Source: Kitasatospora aureofaciens (lineage in GTDB: Bacteria > Actinomycetota > Actinomycetes > Streptomycetales > Streptomycetaceae). Taken from it: a stretch of 64,000 nucleotides of DNA. Positions 43,276 through 51,331 of this stretch are shown here, piece by piece (positions within the stretch are counted from its first letter, which is position 1; each line of letters opens with the position of its first letter). Below the pieces are notes generated by a model. That model ran no database searches, was not told where the DNA came from, and saw only the letters and a program-made list of their open reading frames with translations. Position numbers and translations under genes: made by a program. The stretch lies in contig NZ_JPRF03000076.1 in assembly GCF_001188955.3 (NCBI RefSeq), positions 1 to 64,000 of the forward strand, given 5' to 3'.

Positions 43276-43776
43276 GTGATTCACATCCCCGGCCTGCTTC
43301 AGACCCCTGAGCACGCTCGTGCACTCTTCCGGGATGTGGTCCCTCCCTTGTCGCCACCCGAAGTGGAGCACCTTGTCTCTCATCGCATCAAGCGCCAGGC
43401 GGTGCTGTACAGGGAACAGCCGATCCCGCTGTCGGCCGTCGTCCATGAGACCGCCCTGCGGATGGGATTCGGAGGCCCGGACGTTGTCCGGGATCAGCTG
43501 GAATACCTGCTGACCGTGAGCGAGTACCCGCACATCGACCTGCGCGTGATCCCGTTCGGCACCGGCAGCTTCCCGAGTTCCGGTGCTGGGGTCGTGTACT
43601 TCGCCGCCGAAGTCGCGCGGTTGGACAGTGTGCAGGTCGACGGCGACCGGTTCGAGTTCATTGACACCGAGCCGCAGCTGATCAAGCATCGAGCCGTGTT
43701 GGACCGGTTGGAGGCGAGCGCGCTCAAGCCTGACGCTTCCCGCGACCTCATCCGCCGGATCGCCCAGAGCATTTGA
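43276..43776 (+). pseudogene. truncated XRE/DUF5753 regulator, HTH missing
   Basis: 166 codons of a DUF5753 domain. IPGLLQTPEHARALF, LSAVVHETALRM, DQLEYLLTVSEYPHIDLRVI and FPSSGAGVVYFAAEVARLDS are the standard blocks. In intact proteins about 100 residues with a helix-turn-helix precede IPGLLQT; here the frame begins right at that block with GTG, and the bases upstream have no homology to the missing part. The next gene is DUF397, the usual partner. So the pair lost its DNA-binding half. A vestigial protein might still be made, but no RBS is clear. Confidence 0.75.
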
Positions 43777-43789
43777 GACGGGAACAATC

Positions 43790-43987
43790 GTGGCCGATCA
43801 GAGCTGGCAGAAATCCTCTTTCAGCGGCGACACCGCCAACTGCATCTACCTTGCCGAAGCGTCCGGCGATGGCATCAGGATTCGTGAGAGTGATGCCCCC
43901 GGCATCATCATCTCGACCTCACTCGACGTGCTACGTGCCCTGCTGCTCGGCGTCAAGGCGGGGGAGTTCGACCACCTGACGACCTAG
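43790..43987 (+). CDS. DUF397 protein
   Basis: A 65-residue protein with the DUF397 core: WQKSSFSGDTANCIYLAEA and IRIRESDAPGIIISTS, then RALLLGVKAGEFDHL. These small proteins usually pair with XRE/DUF5753 regulators in Streptomyces and are thought to bind them. Its partner is truncated here. GTG start after GGGAA. The 3' end overlaps the convergent MFS gene by 57 bases. Confidence 0.85.
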   Translation: MADQSWQKSSFSGDTANCIYLAEASGDGIRIRESDAPGIIISTSLDVLRALLLGVKAGEFDHLTT

Positions 43988-45178
43988 CCGGGTGCGCTCG
44001 GCCCACGCGGCCACCGGGGGGCCTGCTGCGCCCACGGCCGCGAACAGGGCGCCGAGGAGGAGCCAGCCGGTGTGGCCGAGGGCGAGTACCGCCCCGGTGA
44101 GGACCAGAGGTGCCAGGGCCTGGCCTGCGTCGAAGCCGATGCCGAGGAGGCCCTGGTACTGGCCCTGGGCGTGGTCGGGGGCGAGTCCGTACCCGAGCGC
44201 GTAGCCGCCGGAGGACTCCCACACCTCTCCGACGCTGTGGATGCACACCGCAAGGACGGTGAGCACCGGTGCGACCCACGCCGGAACGTCCGCCGTCAGT
44301 GCCATCAACGGGCAGCTGAGCAGGAACAGGAGCCCCGCGAGGCGGAACGCACGGCCGCTCTGCTGCGGGGTCTCCACCTTCGACCCGAGCCTGCTCTGCA
44401 GCAGCACGCACACCCCGCTGTTGATCGCGTACACCGCCGCCACCGTCCAGCGGGGAGCATCGGTGTGGGTGCTGAGCCAGATCGGCAGGAGCAAAGAGAT
44501 GACCTGGTACTGCAGGCCCATCGCACTGTAGAGCGCCACGAAGGTGACGTACGGCCGGTCGGCCAGAACGGACCACTGGCGGTGTTCTGTCGGCCGGGGC
44601 AGGGGTCGGTAGTTGGGAACGCCCAGGAACGCGATCAGTGCGGCCCCGGCGAAGCTGGCGGCGTTGGCGAGGATCAGTGCGGTGTAGGCGGGGCGGGTGT
44701 TGATCTGGAGCGCGACGGCCGCCCCCAGGGTGCCGACGACCACACCGAGGTTGACGAAGGTGCGCAGCCGGGCCCGGAAGGCGGCCGGGCGTTCGCCGCC
44801 GACCCGTGCGATGAGCGCACCGCCCGCGGCGCCGGCCGCCGTCGCGGCCAGCCGGTCCAGGGCGGCGACGAGGGTGAACGCCGGCCAGCTGTCGATGAGG
44901 ACGAAGGCCGCCATGGTGGCCGCCTGGAGGACGAGGGCCGTCAGCCAGACCGCGCGCGGCCCGTACCGGTCGGCCAGGTTCCCCGCCGGTAGGCCGGCCG
45001 CCAGGCCGCAGAGGCCGGCGACCGTCAGTCCCGCTCCCACCTGGGTGGCGGGCAGGTGCACGACCAGCGTGAAGTACAGGACGGCCGCGGTGTTGAAGAG
45101 GCCGTTCCCGACCCTGCTGACGAAACTGGCGGTGATCAGGGCCAGTTGGGGACGGGAATCCGCACTTCTCCTCAACAT
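43931..45178 (-). CDS. MFS transporter
   Basis: A 415-residue major facilitator with about twelve membrane segments. The A motif between segments 2 and 3 reads GNLADRYGPRAVW. Segments contain TASFVSRVGNGLFNTAAVLY and the C-terminal half GYGLAPDHAQGQYQGLLGIG. The start is set at the ATG giving MLRRSADSRPQL; the frame stays open further upstream but overlaps the divergent gene region. The substrate is unknown; the general look is a drug or metabolite exporter. The gene is 40 bases from the divergent SBD-HNH gene. Confidence 0.85.
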   Translation of the reverse strand: MLRRSADSRPQLALITASFVSRVGNGLFNTAAVLYFTLVVHLPATQVGAGLTVAGLCGLAAGLPAGNLADRYGPRAVWLTALVLQAATMAAFVLIDSWPAFTLVAALDRLAATAAGAAGGALIARVGGERPAAFRARLRTFVNLGVVVGTLGAAVALQINTRPAYTALILANAASFAGAALIAFLGVPNYRPLPRPTEHRQWSVLADRPYVTFVALYSAMGLQYQVISLLLPIWLSTHTDAPRWTVAAVYAINSGVCVLLQSRLGSKVETPQQSGRAFRLAGLLFLLSCPLMALTADVPAWVAPVLTVLAVCIHSVGEVWESSGGYALGYGLAPDHAQGQYQGLLGIGFDAGQALAPLVLTGAVLALGHTGWLLLGALFAAVGAAGPPVAAWAERTRLGRQVVELPRLDAEQQGT

Positions 45179-45218
45179 GATGATCAGGCTAACAAGGGCC
45201 GCCACTACGCTGGCCGGC

Positions 45219-46130
45219 ATGGACTGGCTGGATCGGGTGGCAGGGCTGAGGCGTTGGACGAACAACGGCGTCCGCGCGCCGCACAAACCGCTGTTGCTGC
45301 TCTACGCCCTGGGCAGCTACCAGCGGGACGCGGACGGGGAGTTGCGCTACAGCGTGGTCGAGGAAGAGCTGAAGCGGCTGCTCGTCGAGTACGGGCCGTC
45401 GCACGCGACCACACCCGCGTACCCGTTCCACCACCTGGTCAGCGACGGCGTCTGGGAGGTCCGCACCGACCGGGGACCGGGGAGCCCCGGCACCGGCATC
45501 GGGCTGCTGCGGTCGAGCGGGGCCACCGGGCGGCTCGCGGCCGAGTTGCGGGCAGCGCTCCGCCGGGAGCCGGCGCTGCTGGGCCGGATGGCCCGGGTGC
45601 TGCTGGACGCCCACTTCCCGTCCTCGCTGCACGAGGACCTCTGCGAGGCCGTCGGCCTCGATCTGGAGGAGGCCGGGACCGAAATCGCGCGGGGTGCGGC
45701 CCGGCGGCAGCGGGACCGGGGGATGCGTGAACTGATACTCACCGCCTACGAGTTCCAGTGCGCGTTCTGCGGCTACGACGGCGCCCTCGGCGCGAGCACG
45801 GTCGGTCTGGAGGCCGCCCACGTGCGCTGGTGGTCGCACGACGGGCCGGACGCGGTCGACAACGGGCTGTGCCTGTGCTCGCTGCACCACAAGCTCTTCG
45901 ACAAGGGCGTGCTGGGGGTGGGGGAGGGGCACCGGATCCTGGTCTCCCAACGGTTCGTCGGCCGCAGCGAGGCCAGCCGCCAGCACGTGCTCACGCTCGC
46001 CGGACGGCCCGTCATCGGTCCACAGCCAGGCAATCCGCCGGTCGCGGACCGCCATCGGGAGTGGCACGTCCGGGAGGTGTTCCACGGCGACTTCCGGCGA
46101 CCCGGAGGACAGCCGGCCGTGGCGGTCTGA
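45219..46130 (+). CDS. phosphorothioate-DNA-dependent restriction enzyme (SBD-HNH)
   Basis: A 303-residue enzyme. Residues 1-150 resemble the sulfur-binding domain of ScoMcrA-type proteins: MDWLDRVAGLRRW, RAPHKPLLLLYALGSYQ (about 20-36), then YPFHHLVSDGVWEVRTD (about 68-84). Residues about 180-230 are an HNH nuclease: CAFCG, LEAAHVRWW, DNGLCLCSLHHKLFDKG, supplying zinc-type Cys and the catalytic His/Asn/His. Such enzymes cut DNA carrying phosphorothioate (Dnd) modification and so exclude it. There is no dnd gene in the window, as expected for a host avoiding self-damage. The next gene starts after PopR-type operators, so it is not in that operon. Confidence 0.85.
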   Translation: MDWLDRVAGLRRWTNNGVRAPHKPLLLLYALGSYQRDADGELRYSVVEEELKRLLVEYGPSHATTPAYPFHHLVSDGVWEVRTDRGPGSPGTGIGLLRSSGATGRLAAELRAALRREPALLGRMARVLLDAHFPSSLHEDLCEAVGLDLEEAGTEIARGAARRQRDRGMRELILTAYEFQCAFCGYDGALGASTVGLEAAHVRWWSHDGPDAVDNGLCLCSLHHKLFDKGVLGVGEGHRILVSQRFVGRSEASRQHVLTLAGRPVIGPQPGNPPVADRHREWHVREVFHGDFRRPGGQPAVAV

Positions 46131-46133
46131 GGC

Positions 46134-46163
46134 TCTGCCCTCGGCGAATCTGCGGCGGGCAGA
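46134..46163 (+). promoter_or_regulatory. two adjacent PopR-type operators
   Basis: TCTGCC-CTC-GGCGAA (46134-46148) and TCTGCG-GCG-GGCAGA (46149-46163) are back-to-back 15-base palindromes. They fit the TCTGCC-N3-GGCAGA operator reported for PopR of Streptomyces, with two and one mismatches. They lie 75 bases before the clpP pair, and a PopR-like regulator follows that pair. Confidence 0.7.
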
Positions 46164-46237
46164 GAAACGGGGGCCGGTCGGCGGTCAGGGGTGAGAGTGG
46201 GGTCGACGGCATCTTCGCCTCGACCAGGAGGGACCAG

Positions 46238-46870
46238 ATGAAACCATTCGACGCGCCCCGCGCGGAGCAGGGCGACACTCCGCCCAGCGCCTTCGACGAC
46301 CACCTCGCGGCGCAGCTGCTCGCGCAGCGGATCGTGCTGCTCGGCACGCAGGTCGACGACGTGTCGGCGAACCGGGTGTGCGCGCAGCTGTTGCTGCTGT
46401 CGGCGGAGGACCCGCGCAGCGACATCGGCCTGTACATCAACAGCCCGGGCGGGTCGGTCACGGCCGGGCTCGCGATCTACGACACCATGCGGCTGATCCC
46501 GAACGACGTGTCCACGCTGGCCATGGGGTTCGCGGCCAGCATGGGGCAGTTCCTGCTCACCGTGGGGGCGCGCGGCAAGCGGTTCGCGCTGCCGAACGCG
46601 CGGATCATGATGCACCAGCCATCGGCGGGCATCGGCGGGACGGCCGCGGACATCGAGATCCAGGCGGAGAACCTGGAGTTCACCAAGCGGTCCATCGAGC
46701 GGATCACCGCCGAGCACACCGGACAGAGCGAGGAGACGATCCGGCGGGACGGCGACCGGGACCGCTGGTTCACGGCGGAGCAGGCCGTGGAGTACGGGCT
46801 GGTGGACCGGGTGGTGGAGTCGGTGGCCGACATTCGTCCGGCCACCTCGCGTCGACGGATGGGGTTGTGA
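46238..46870 (+). CDS. clpP: ClpP-type serine peptidase (ClpP3-like)
   Basis: A 210-residue Clp protease subunit. The catalytic triad is complete: Ser in GFAASMGQ (about 98), His in MMHQPSAG (about 124), Asp in RRDGDRDRW (about 172). GLYINSPGGSVTAGLAIYDT is the typical oxyanion and processing region. Clp subunits form 14-mers fed by ClpX/ClpC. The start ATG follows AGGAGGG closely. It is cotranscribed with a second clpP, one base apart, behind PopR-type operators, which matches the clpP3-clpP4 locus of Streptomyces. That pair replaces ClpP1P2 when the latter is lost. Confidence 0.92.
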   Translation: MKPFDAPRAEQGDTPPSAFDDHLAAQLLAQRIVLLGTQVDDVSANRVCAQLLLLSAEDPRSDIGLYINSPGGSVTAGLAIYDTMRLIPNDVSTLAMGFAASMGQFLLTVGARGKRFALPNARIMMHQPSAGIGGTAADIEIQAENLEFTKRSIERITAEHTGQSEETIRRDGDRDRWFTAEQAVEYGLVDRVVESVADIRPATSRRRMGL

Positions 46871-46871
46871 C

Positions 46872-47474
46872 ATGGGGTCCTACACGGTTCCGTACGTCAT
46901 CGAGAGGACCGCGAAGGGCGAGCGGACGTACGACGTCTTCAGCCGGCTGCTGAACGAGCGGATCATCTTCCTCGGCACCGAGATCGACGACGGCGTCGCC
47001 AACGTGGTCATCGCGCAGCTGCTGCACCTGGAGTCGGAGAACCCGGAGCGGGAGATCTCGATCTACCTCAACTCGCCCGGTGGATCGTTCACTTCGCTGA
47101 TGGCGATCTACGACACGATGACCTTCGTGCAGGCGCCGATCTCCACCTTCTGCGTCGGCCAGGCGGCCTCCACGGCGGCGGTGCTGCTGGCGGGCGGCGA
47201 TCCCGGGCGGCGGTTCGTGCTCCAGCACGCGCGGGTGCTGCTCGGCCAGCCGGCCAGCGGCGGGCGGCGGGGGATGGTCTCCGACCTCAGTCTCGCGGCC
47301 AAGGAGATGGTCCGGATCCGCTCCCAGGTGGAGGAGGTGCTGTCCCGGCACACCGGGCACGACGTGGCGACGCTGCGCGCGGACATGGACCGGGAGAAGG
47401 TGCTCACCGCCGAGGAGGCCGTCGCGTACGGGCTGGCGGACGAGGTGCTGAGCCGGCGGCTCGCGTTCGCCTGA
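46872..47474 (+). CDS. clpP: ClpP-type subunit lacking the catalytic His (ClpP4-like)
   Basis: A 200-residue subunit. Ser is present (GQAASTAAVLL, about 99), Asp is plausible (RADMDREK, about 175), but the IHQP or MHQP motif reads LLGQPASGG (about 123), so the catalytic His is replaced by Gly. The fold is otherwise clear (NSPGGSFTSLMAIYDTM). The likely role is a structural partner forming a mixed double ring with the preceding subunit. Only one base separates the genes, so expression is coupled. A terminator follows. Confidence 0.88.
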   Translation: MGSYTVPYVIERTAKGERTYDVFSRLLNERIIFLGTEIDDGVANVVIAQLLHLESENPEREISIYLNSPGGSFTSLMAIYDTMTFVQAPISTFCVGQAASTAAVLLAGGDPGRRFVLQHARVLLGQPASGGRRGMVSDLSLAAKEMVRIRSQVEEVLSRHTGHDVATLRADMDREKVLTAEEAVAYGLADEVLSRRLAFA

Positions 47475-47483
47475 CCCGAGCAA

Positions 47484-47518
47484 GGTGGGCCGGTACCACG
47501 GGGGTGTACCGGCCCACC
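47484..47518. terminator. bidirectional terminator between clpP and popR
   Basis: A 13-bp perfect stem (GGTGGGCCGGTAC with its complement) around a nine-base loop, between two converging genes. Confidence 0.8.
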
Positions 47519-47526
47519 GGTGTCGG

Positions 47527-47940
47527 TCAAGCGGCCAGGCAGAGGCCGTTGGTCCGTGCTGACGGTGCCGACCGGCGGTGGGCCGACCGGCTGCGGGTGT
47601 TGTGCCGGACCAGTTCGTCCTGGGCGAGGGAGAGCAGGTCGCCGAGTCCGAGCCCGAGGGCCTTGGCGGCGGCCGCGAGCACCTCGGAGGAGGCCTCCTT
47701 GCGGCCCCGCTCCAGCTCGGACAGGTACGGCATCGAGATCCGGGCCTCCTCCGCGACGTCCTTCAACGTGCGCTCCTGGGCGAGCCGTTCGCGCCGCAGG
47801 ACGTCACCGATGAGGTCGCGCCAGAGGGGTTCCTTCGGCGCGGGTGCCTGGGGCGTACCGTTCGTCCCACCGGAACCGGGCGGCGAGGTCTGCGGACGCA
47901 GCGGAATGACGCGGGCTTCGTTCGGCGCTTGAGTGCTCAC
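47527..47940 (-). CDS. popR: PopR-like XRE-family regulator of clpP
   Basis: A 137-residue regulator. The XRE helix-turn-helix spans about residues 38-95 (LRRERLAQERTLKDVAEEAR, ISMPYLSELERGRKEAS), preceded by a Pro-rich region. The C-terminus ends CLAA; the two final alanines resemble the ssrA-like degron by which ClgR and PopR are removed by ClpP1P2. In Streptomyces PopR activates a clpP3-clpP4 operon when ClpP1P2 fails. Here it lies 3' to such an operon on the opposite strand, and PopR-type sites precede the operon. Named on domain, tail and context. Confidence 0.75.
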   Translation of the reverse strand: MSTQAPNEARVIPLRPQTSPPGSGGTNGTPQAPAPKEPLWRDLIGDVLRRERLAQERTLKDVAEEARISMPYLSELERGRKEASSEVLAAAAKALGLGLGDLLSLAQDELVRHNTRSRSAHRRSAPSARTNGLCLAA

Positions 47941-48031
47941 CCCTTCAGCCTAGGGATTCGGGGCGCCGGGGGAAGGGCGCGGCGTTCTGCCGTGGGAGAA
48001 GCCGTGCGGACGAGCCGCAGATGTCGTGCCG

Positions 48032-48853
48032 TCAGCGTCGTCGGCCGAGGCGCAACGCGACGCCGCCGGCGGCGATCAGCGCTGCTGCGGCGACGCCGGC
48101 GGCGGTCAGGAGGCCGTCGTCGCTGCCGGTGGCGGCCAGCGTCGGAGCTGAGGTGGCCGGCGTCGTCGTGGCCGGGGTCCGCGGGGTGGCCCGCGGTGAG
48201 GCGGTCGGTGCGCCCGGGACCGGCGTGGGGGCCGGCGCGGTGGTGACCGGCGCGGTGGCGGACGTCGGCGTGGGCGTGGGTGTGGGTGTGGCAGCGGACG
48301 TGGGCGTCGGGGCGGGGGTCGTGGGACTGCCGGTGGGCGTCGGGGCGCAGGCGGTGCCGCCGTTCCAGGAGGCGATCACCAGGCCGGAGAACGGCTCGTC
48401 CGGGTAGTGCGGCAGCGGGTGGTCGCTGTCGCTCCCGTCGTACTTCTCGCCGACCGAGTAGAGGGCCAACTCGCCGTAGCACCGCGGCAGGTGGCCGGTG
48501 ACGTCGAGGGTGTCCCGGTAGTGCTCGCGGGTGAGGGTCGTGGTCGCCCAGCCGAGGAAGGTCTGCTGACCGGAGGTGGCCCAGGTCGTGCCCTGCGTCG
48601 CGTACGAGCCCAGCGAGACGTGGTAGTCGCAGCCCGCGGTGGGCACCCCGGCCAGCCGGACCTGGACGCTGCCGGACTCGGCGGGCATGGTGGCGTCGTT
48701 CGTCCAGTGCGCGCCGCCGTCGACGGAGTACTGGACCGGGGCGCGCCCGCAGTCGGGCTCGGCGTGGGCGGCGGGCGCCGCGAGGGCGGTGACCCCGACG
48801 GTCAGGCCGACGGCCGTGAGCATCGGAAGACCGCGGCGGACGTGGCTGTGCAT
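48032..48853 (-). CDS. sortase-anchored surface protein with LAATG motif
   Basis: A 273-residue exported protein. Residues 1-31 are a signal peptide ending AAHAEP. Residues about 35-170 form a secreted domain with four Cys. A Thr/Pro/Ala stalk (PTPTPTPTSATAPVTTAPAP) follows, then LAATG, a hydrophobic segment (LLTAAGVAAAALIAAGGVAL) and a basic tail (RLGRRR). This is a class E sortase substrate, so the domain is covalently anchored to the cell wall. Function of the domain unknown. ATG start after AGGAG. Confidence 0.85.
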   Translation of the reverse strand: MHSHVRRGLPMLTAVGLTVGVTALAAPAAHAEPDCGRAPVQYSVDGGAHWTNDATMPAESGSVQVRLAGVPTAGCDYHVSLGSYATQGTTWATSGQQTFLGWATTTLTREHYRDTLDVTGHLPRCYGELALYSVGEKYDGSDSDHPLPHYPDEPFSGLVIASWNGGTACAPTPTGSPTTPAPTPTSAATPTPTPTPTSATAPVTTAPAPTPVPGAPTASPRATPRTPATTTPATSAPTLAATGSDDGLLTAAGVAAAALIAAGGVALRLGRRR

Positions 48854-48945
48854 GGGGACGTGCTCCTGATGGGTGGTTCGGGTGTGAGCGTGGGTGTGGG
48901 TTCGGGAGTGGGTTCGAGGCGGGCGGGGCTCGGGATCCGCGGGGC

Positions 48946-51201
48946 TCACCGGGTCTGGAGCACGGGAGCCGGCTCGCCGGACTCGCCGGGCTGCGGGGTG
49001 TGGCCGTCGCCCTCGATGTCGACGTGCGGGAGTAGGCGGTCGAGCCAGCGGGGCAGCCACCAGTTGCCGTCGCCGAGCAGGACCATGGTGGCGGGGACGA
49101 GCAGGCCGCGGACGACGGTGGCGTCCAGGGCGACGGCGCTCGCCAGGCCGATGCCGAACATCTTGACGACGGGGTCGTCGGAGAGCAGGTAGCTGAGGAA
49201 GACGGCGATCATGATCAGGGCCGCCGAGCTGATGATCCGTCCGGTACCGCTGAGGCCCGCGACCACGGCGCGGCGGTTGTCCCGCTCCCGCAGGAAGCCC
49301 TCGCGCACGGCGCTGAGCAGGAAGACCTCGTAGTCCATGGACAGGCCGAAGAGCACGGCGAACATCAGCAGGGGCACGTACCCGGGGATCGGGACGGCGC
49401 CGTCCAGGCCGATCAGCCGGGCGCCCGTGCCGTGCTGGAAGACCGCGGTGAGCACGCCGTAGGCGGCGGCCACCGACACCAGGTTCATCACGGCGGCCTT
49501 CACGGCGACGACGGGCGAGCGGAAGGCCAGGAGCAGGAGCAGTCCGGCGACGGTCAGGACGAAGCCGACGACGACCGGCATGCGCTGGGCGATCCGCGCG
49601 TTGAGGTCCGCCTGGGCGGCCGGGGTGCCGCCGACGTGCAGCTGCTGGCCGGTCCCGGCGGTGGCCCGGGGCAGTACGTCCGCGCGCAGGCGGTGGACGA
49701 GAGCGGTGGTGGCGGGGTCGGACGGCGACGTGGTGGGGGTGACCTGCCAGCGGACGGTGCGTCCGTCGGTGGCGAGCGCGGGCGGGCTGACGGAGGCGAC
49801 GCCCTCGGCTCCGCGCAGTGCGGTGGTCACGGCCGCCAGGCGCGGGTCGGTGGGGCCGGCGGCGGGCACGGCGCTGTTCCCCGCACCCGGCTGGGCGGTG
49901 TTCCCCGGGGCCGGCTGGGCGGGGGAGGGCAGGACGTCGACGACCTGGAGCACGCCGTTGGAACCCGGGCCGAAGGCCGCGGCCATCCGGTCGTACGAGG
50001 TGCGGCTCATGCTGCCGGAAGCCTTGCTCCCGGCGTCCAGCTGGCCCAGGTGGAGGTGCGCCGCAGGGACGGCGAGGGCACCGAGCAGGGCGAGGCCGGC
50101 CAGCAGCAGGGGCCAGGGCCTGGCCGCGACCAGGGCGGCGACCCGTCCCCAGCCGCGCGGGCGTCCGGCCGGGGCGGAGGCCGCGGACCCCTTGGGCGTC
50201 AGCCGGCCGCCCAGCAGCACCAGGGCCGCGGGCAGGAGCGTGAGGTTCACGCCCAGCGCCGTCACCACGGCGATCGCCGGGGCGAGGGCCAGCGCGTACA
50301 GCAGGGGAAGCCCGCCCAGCGCCAGCCCGGCGAGGGCCGCGACGACGGCGCTGCCGGCGAAGGCGACGGACTTGCCGGAGCCTGCGGTGGTGCGCACGGC
50401 CGCTTCCTCGATCCCGACCCCGGCGGCTCGCAGTTCCCGGAAGCGGGTGAGACCGAAGAGGGTGTAGTCGATGCCGACACCCAGCCCGATCATGGCGGCG
50501 ATGGTCTCGCCGGCCTCGGGCACGTCCATCAGGTGGCCGACGAGGCCGAGGACGGGCAGGGCGATGCCGAGGCCGATCACTCCGGCGAGCAGCGGCAGTC
50601 CGGCGGCGAGGAGGCTGCCGAGGGAGAGGGTGAGGATCACCAGGGCGGTGCCGAGTCCGATGGCCTCGCTGCGGCCGGTGTTGCCCCGGTCGACCGCGGC
50701 GGCCAGGGAGCCGCCCGGGGTCACCTCGATGCCGGCGGCCGTGGCCGGCGCCGCCGCGGCGAGCACGGCGTCCGTCATCGACGGCGTCACGTCCCGCCCG
50801 GAGACGTCTAGTTCGACCGAGAGGTACGCGGTGTGGCCGTCGCTGCTCATGGCCGTGGCGCCGGCCGGGTCGTAGGGCGTGGTGACGGCGACCACGTGCG
50901 GTACCGCGGCGATGGCCGCCGCCGCGCCCCGGACCGCCGCGGCGGTGTCGGAGGCGGTCAGCGGGGCCGCGCCGGCCGGGGTGTGCAGCAGGACGGGCTG
51001 CTTGCCGGAGGCGGAGGCGGGAAACGCGCGGTCGGCGATGTCCCGTGCGGCCTGGCTGTCACTGCCGGGGATGGAGACGGCCTCGCTGGTGACGCGCCCG
51101 AACGTCGCGACGGCGCTGAGCGCGGCGGCCGCCAGCAGCAGCCAGGCGGCGATGACCCGCCTGGGTCTGCGGGCGCACCAGCGCCCCACAGTGGTGAACA
51201 T
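48946..51201 (-). CDS. MMPL-family (RND) transporter
   Basis: A 751-residue membrane protein with about twelve segments in two halves, each with a large exported loop. MMPL signatures include TIAAMIGLGVGIDYTLFGLT and FAVLFGLSMDYEVFLLSAVR, where the intramembrane Asp-Tyr pair carries the proton path. FGLTRFREL and LSAVREGFLRERDNRRAV follow the segments. Such proteins export lipids, drugs or metabolites with the proton gradient. ATG start; the frame continues upstream but the TetR operators lie there. It is divergent from a TetR gene with two operators in between, so TetR-controlled. Confidence 0.9.
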   Translation of the reverse strand: MFTTVGRWCARRPRRVIAAWLLLAAAALSAVATFGRVTSEAVSIPGSDSQAARDIADRAFPASASGKQPVLLHTPAGAAPLTASDTAAAVRGAAAAIAAVPHVVAVTTPYDPAGATAMSSDGHTAYLSVELDVSGRDVTPSMTDAVLAAAAPATAAGIEVTPGGSLAAAVDRGNTGRSEAIGLGTALVILTLSLGSLLAAGLPLLAGVIGLGIALPVLGLVGHLMDVPEAGETIAAMIGLGVGIDYTLFGLTRFRELRAAGVGIEEAAVRTTAGSGKSVAFAGSAVVAALAGLALGGLPLLYALALAPAIAVVTALGVNLTLLPAALVLLGGRLTPKGSAASAPAGRPRGWGRVAALVAARPWPLLLAGLALLGALAVPAAHLHLGQLDAGSKASGSMSRTSYDRMAAAFGPGSNGVLQVVDVLPSPAQPAPGNTAQPGAGNSAVPAAGPTDPRLAAVTTALRGAEGVASVSPPALATDGRTVRWQVTPTTSPSDPATTALVHRLRADVLPRATAGTGQQLHVGGTPAAQADLNARIAQRMPVVVGFVLTVAGLLLLLAFRSPVVAVKAAVMNLVSVAAAYGVLTAVFQHGTGARLIGLDGAVPIPGYVPLLMFAVLFGLSMDYEVFLLSAVREGFLRERDNRRAVVAGLSGTGRIISSAALIMIAVFLSYLLSDDPVVKMFGIGLASAVALDATVVRGLLVPATMVLLGDGNWWLPRWLDRLLPHVDIEGDGHTPQPGESGEPAPVLQTR

Positions 51202-51258
51202 CGGCGGTGGACAGCCCTTCCTCGCGCGGCGGGCAGGCTGCGGGCCCGCCCAAACTAG

Positions 51259-51301
51259 TTGCACTCACCGTGCAATGGGTACACTTGCACTCGCGGTGCA
51301 A
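51259..51301. promoter_or_regulatory. two TetR operators
   Basis: TTGCACTCACCGTGCAA (51259-51275) and TTGCACTCGCGGTGCAA (51285-51301) are 17-base palindromes sharing TTGCAC/GTGCAA arms, 26 bases centre to centre, in the gap between divergent MMPL and TetR genes. Confidence 0.85.
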
Positions 51302-51331
51302 GAATGTCAACGAGAGGGCGGAGGAGCCCAC

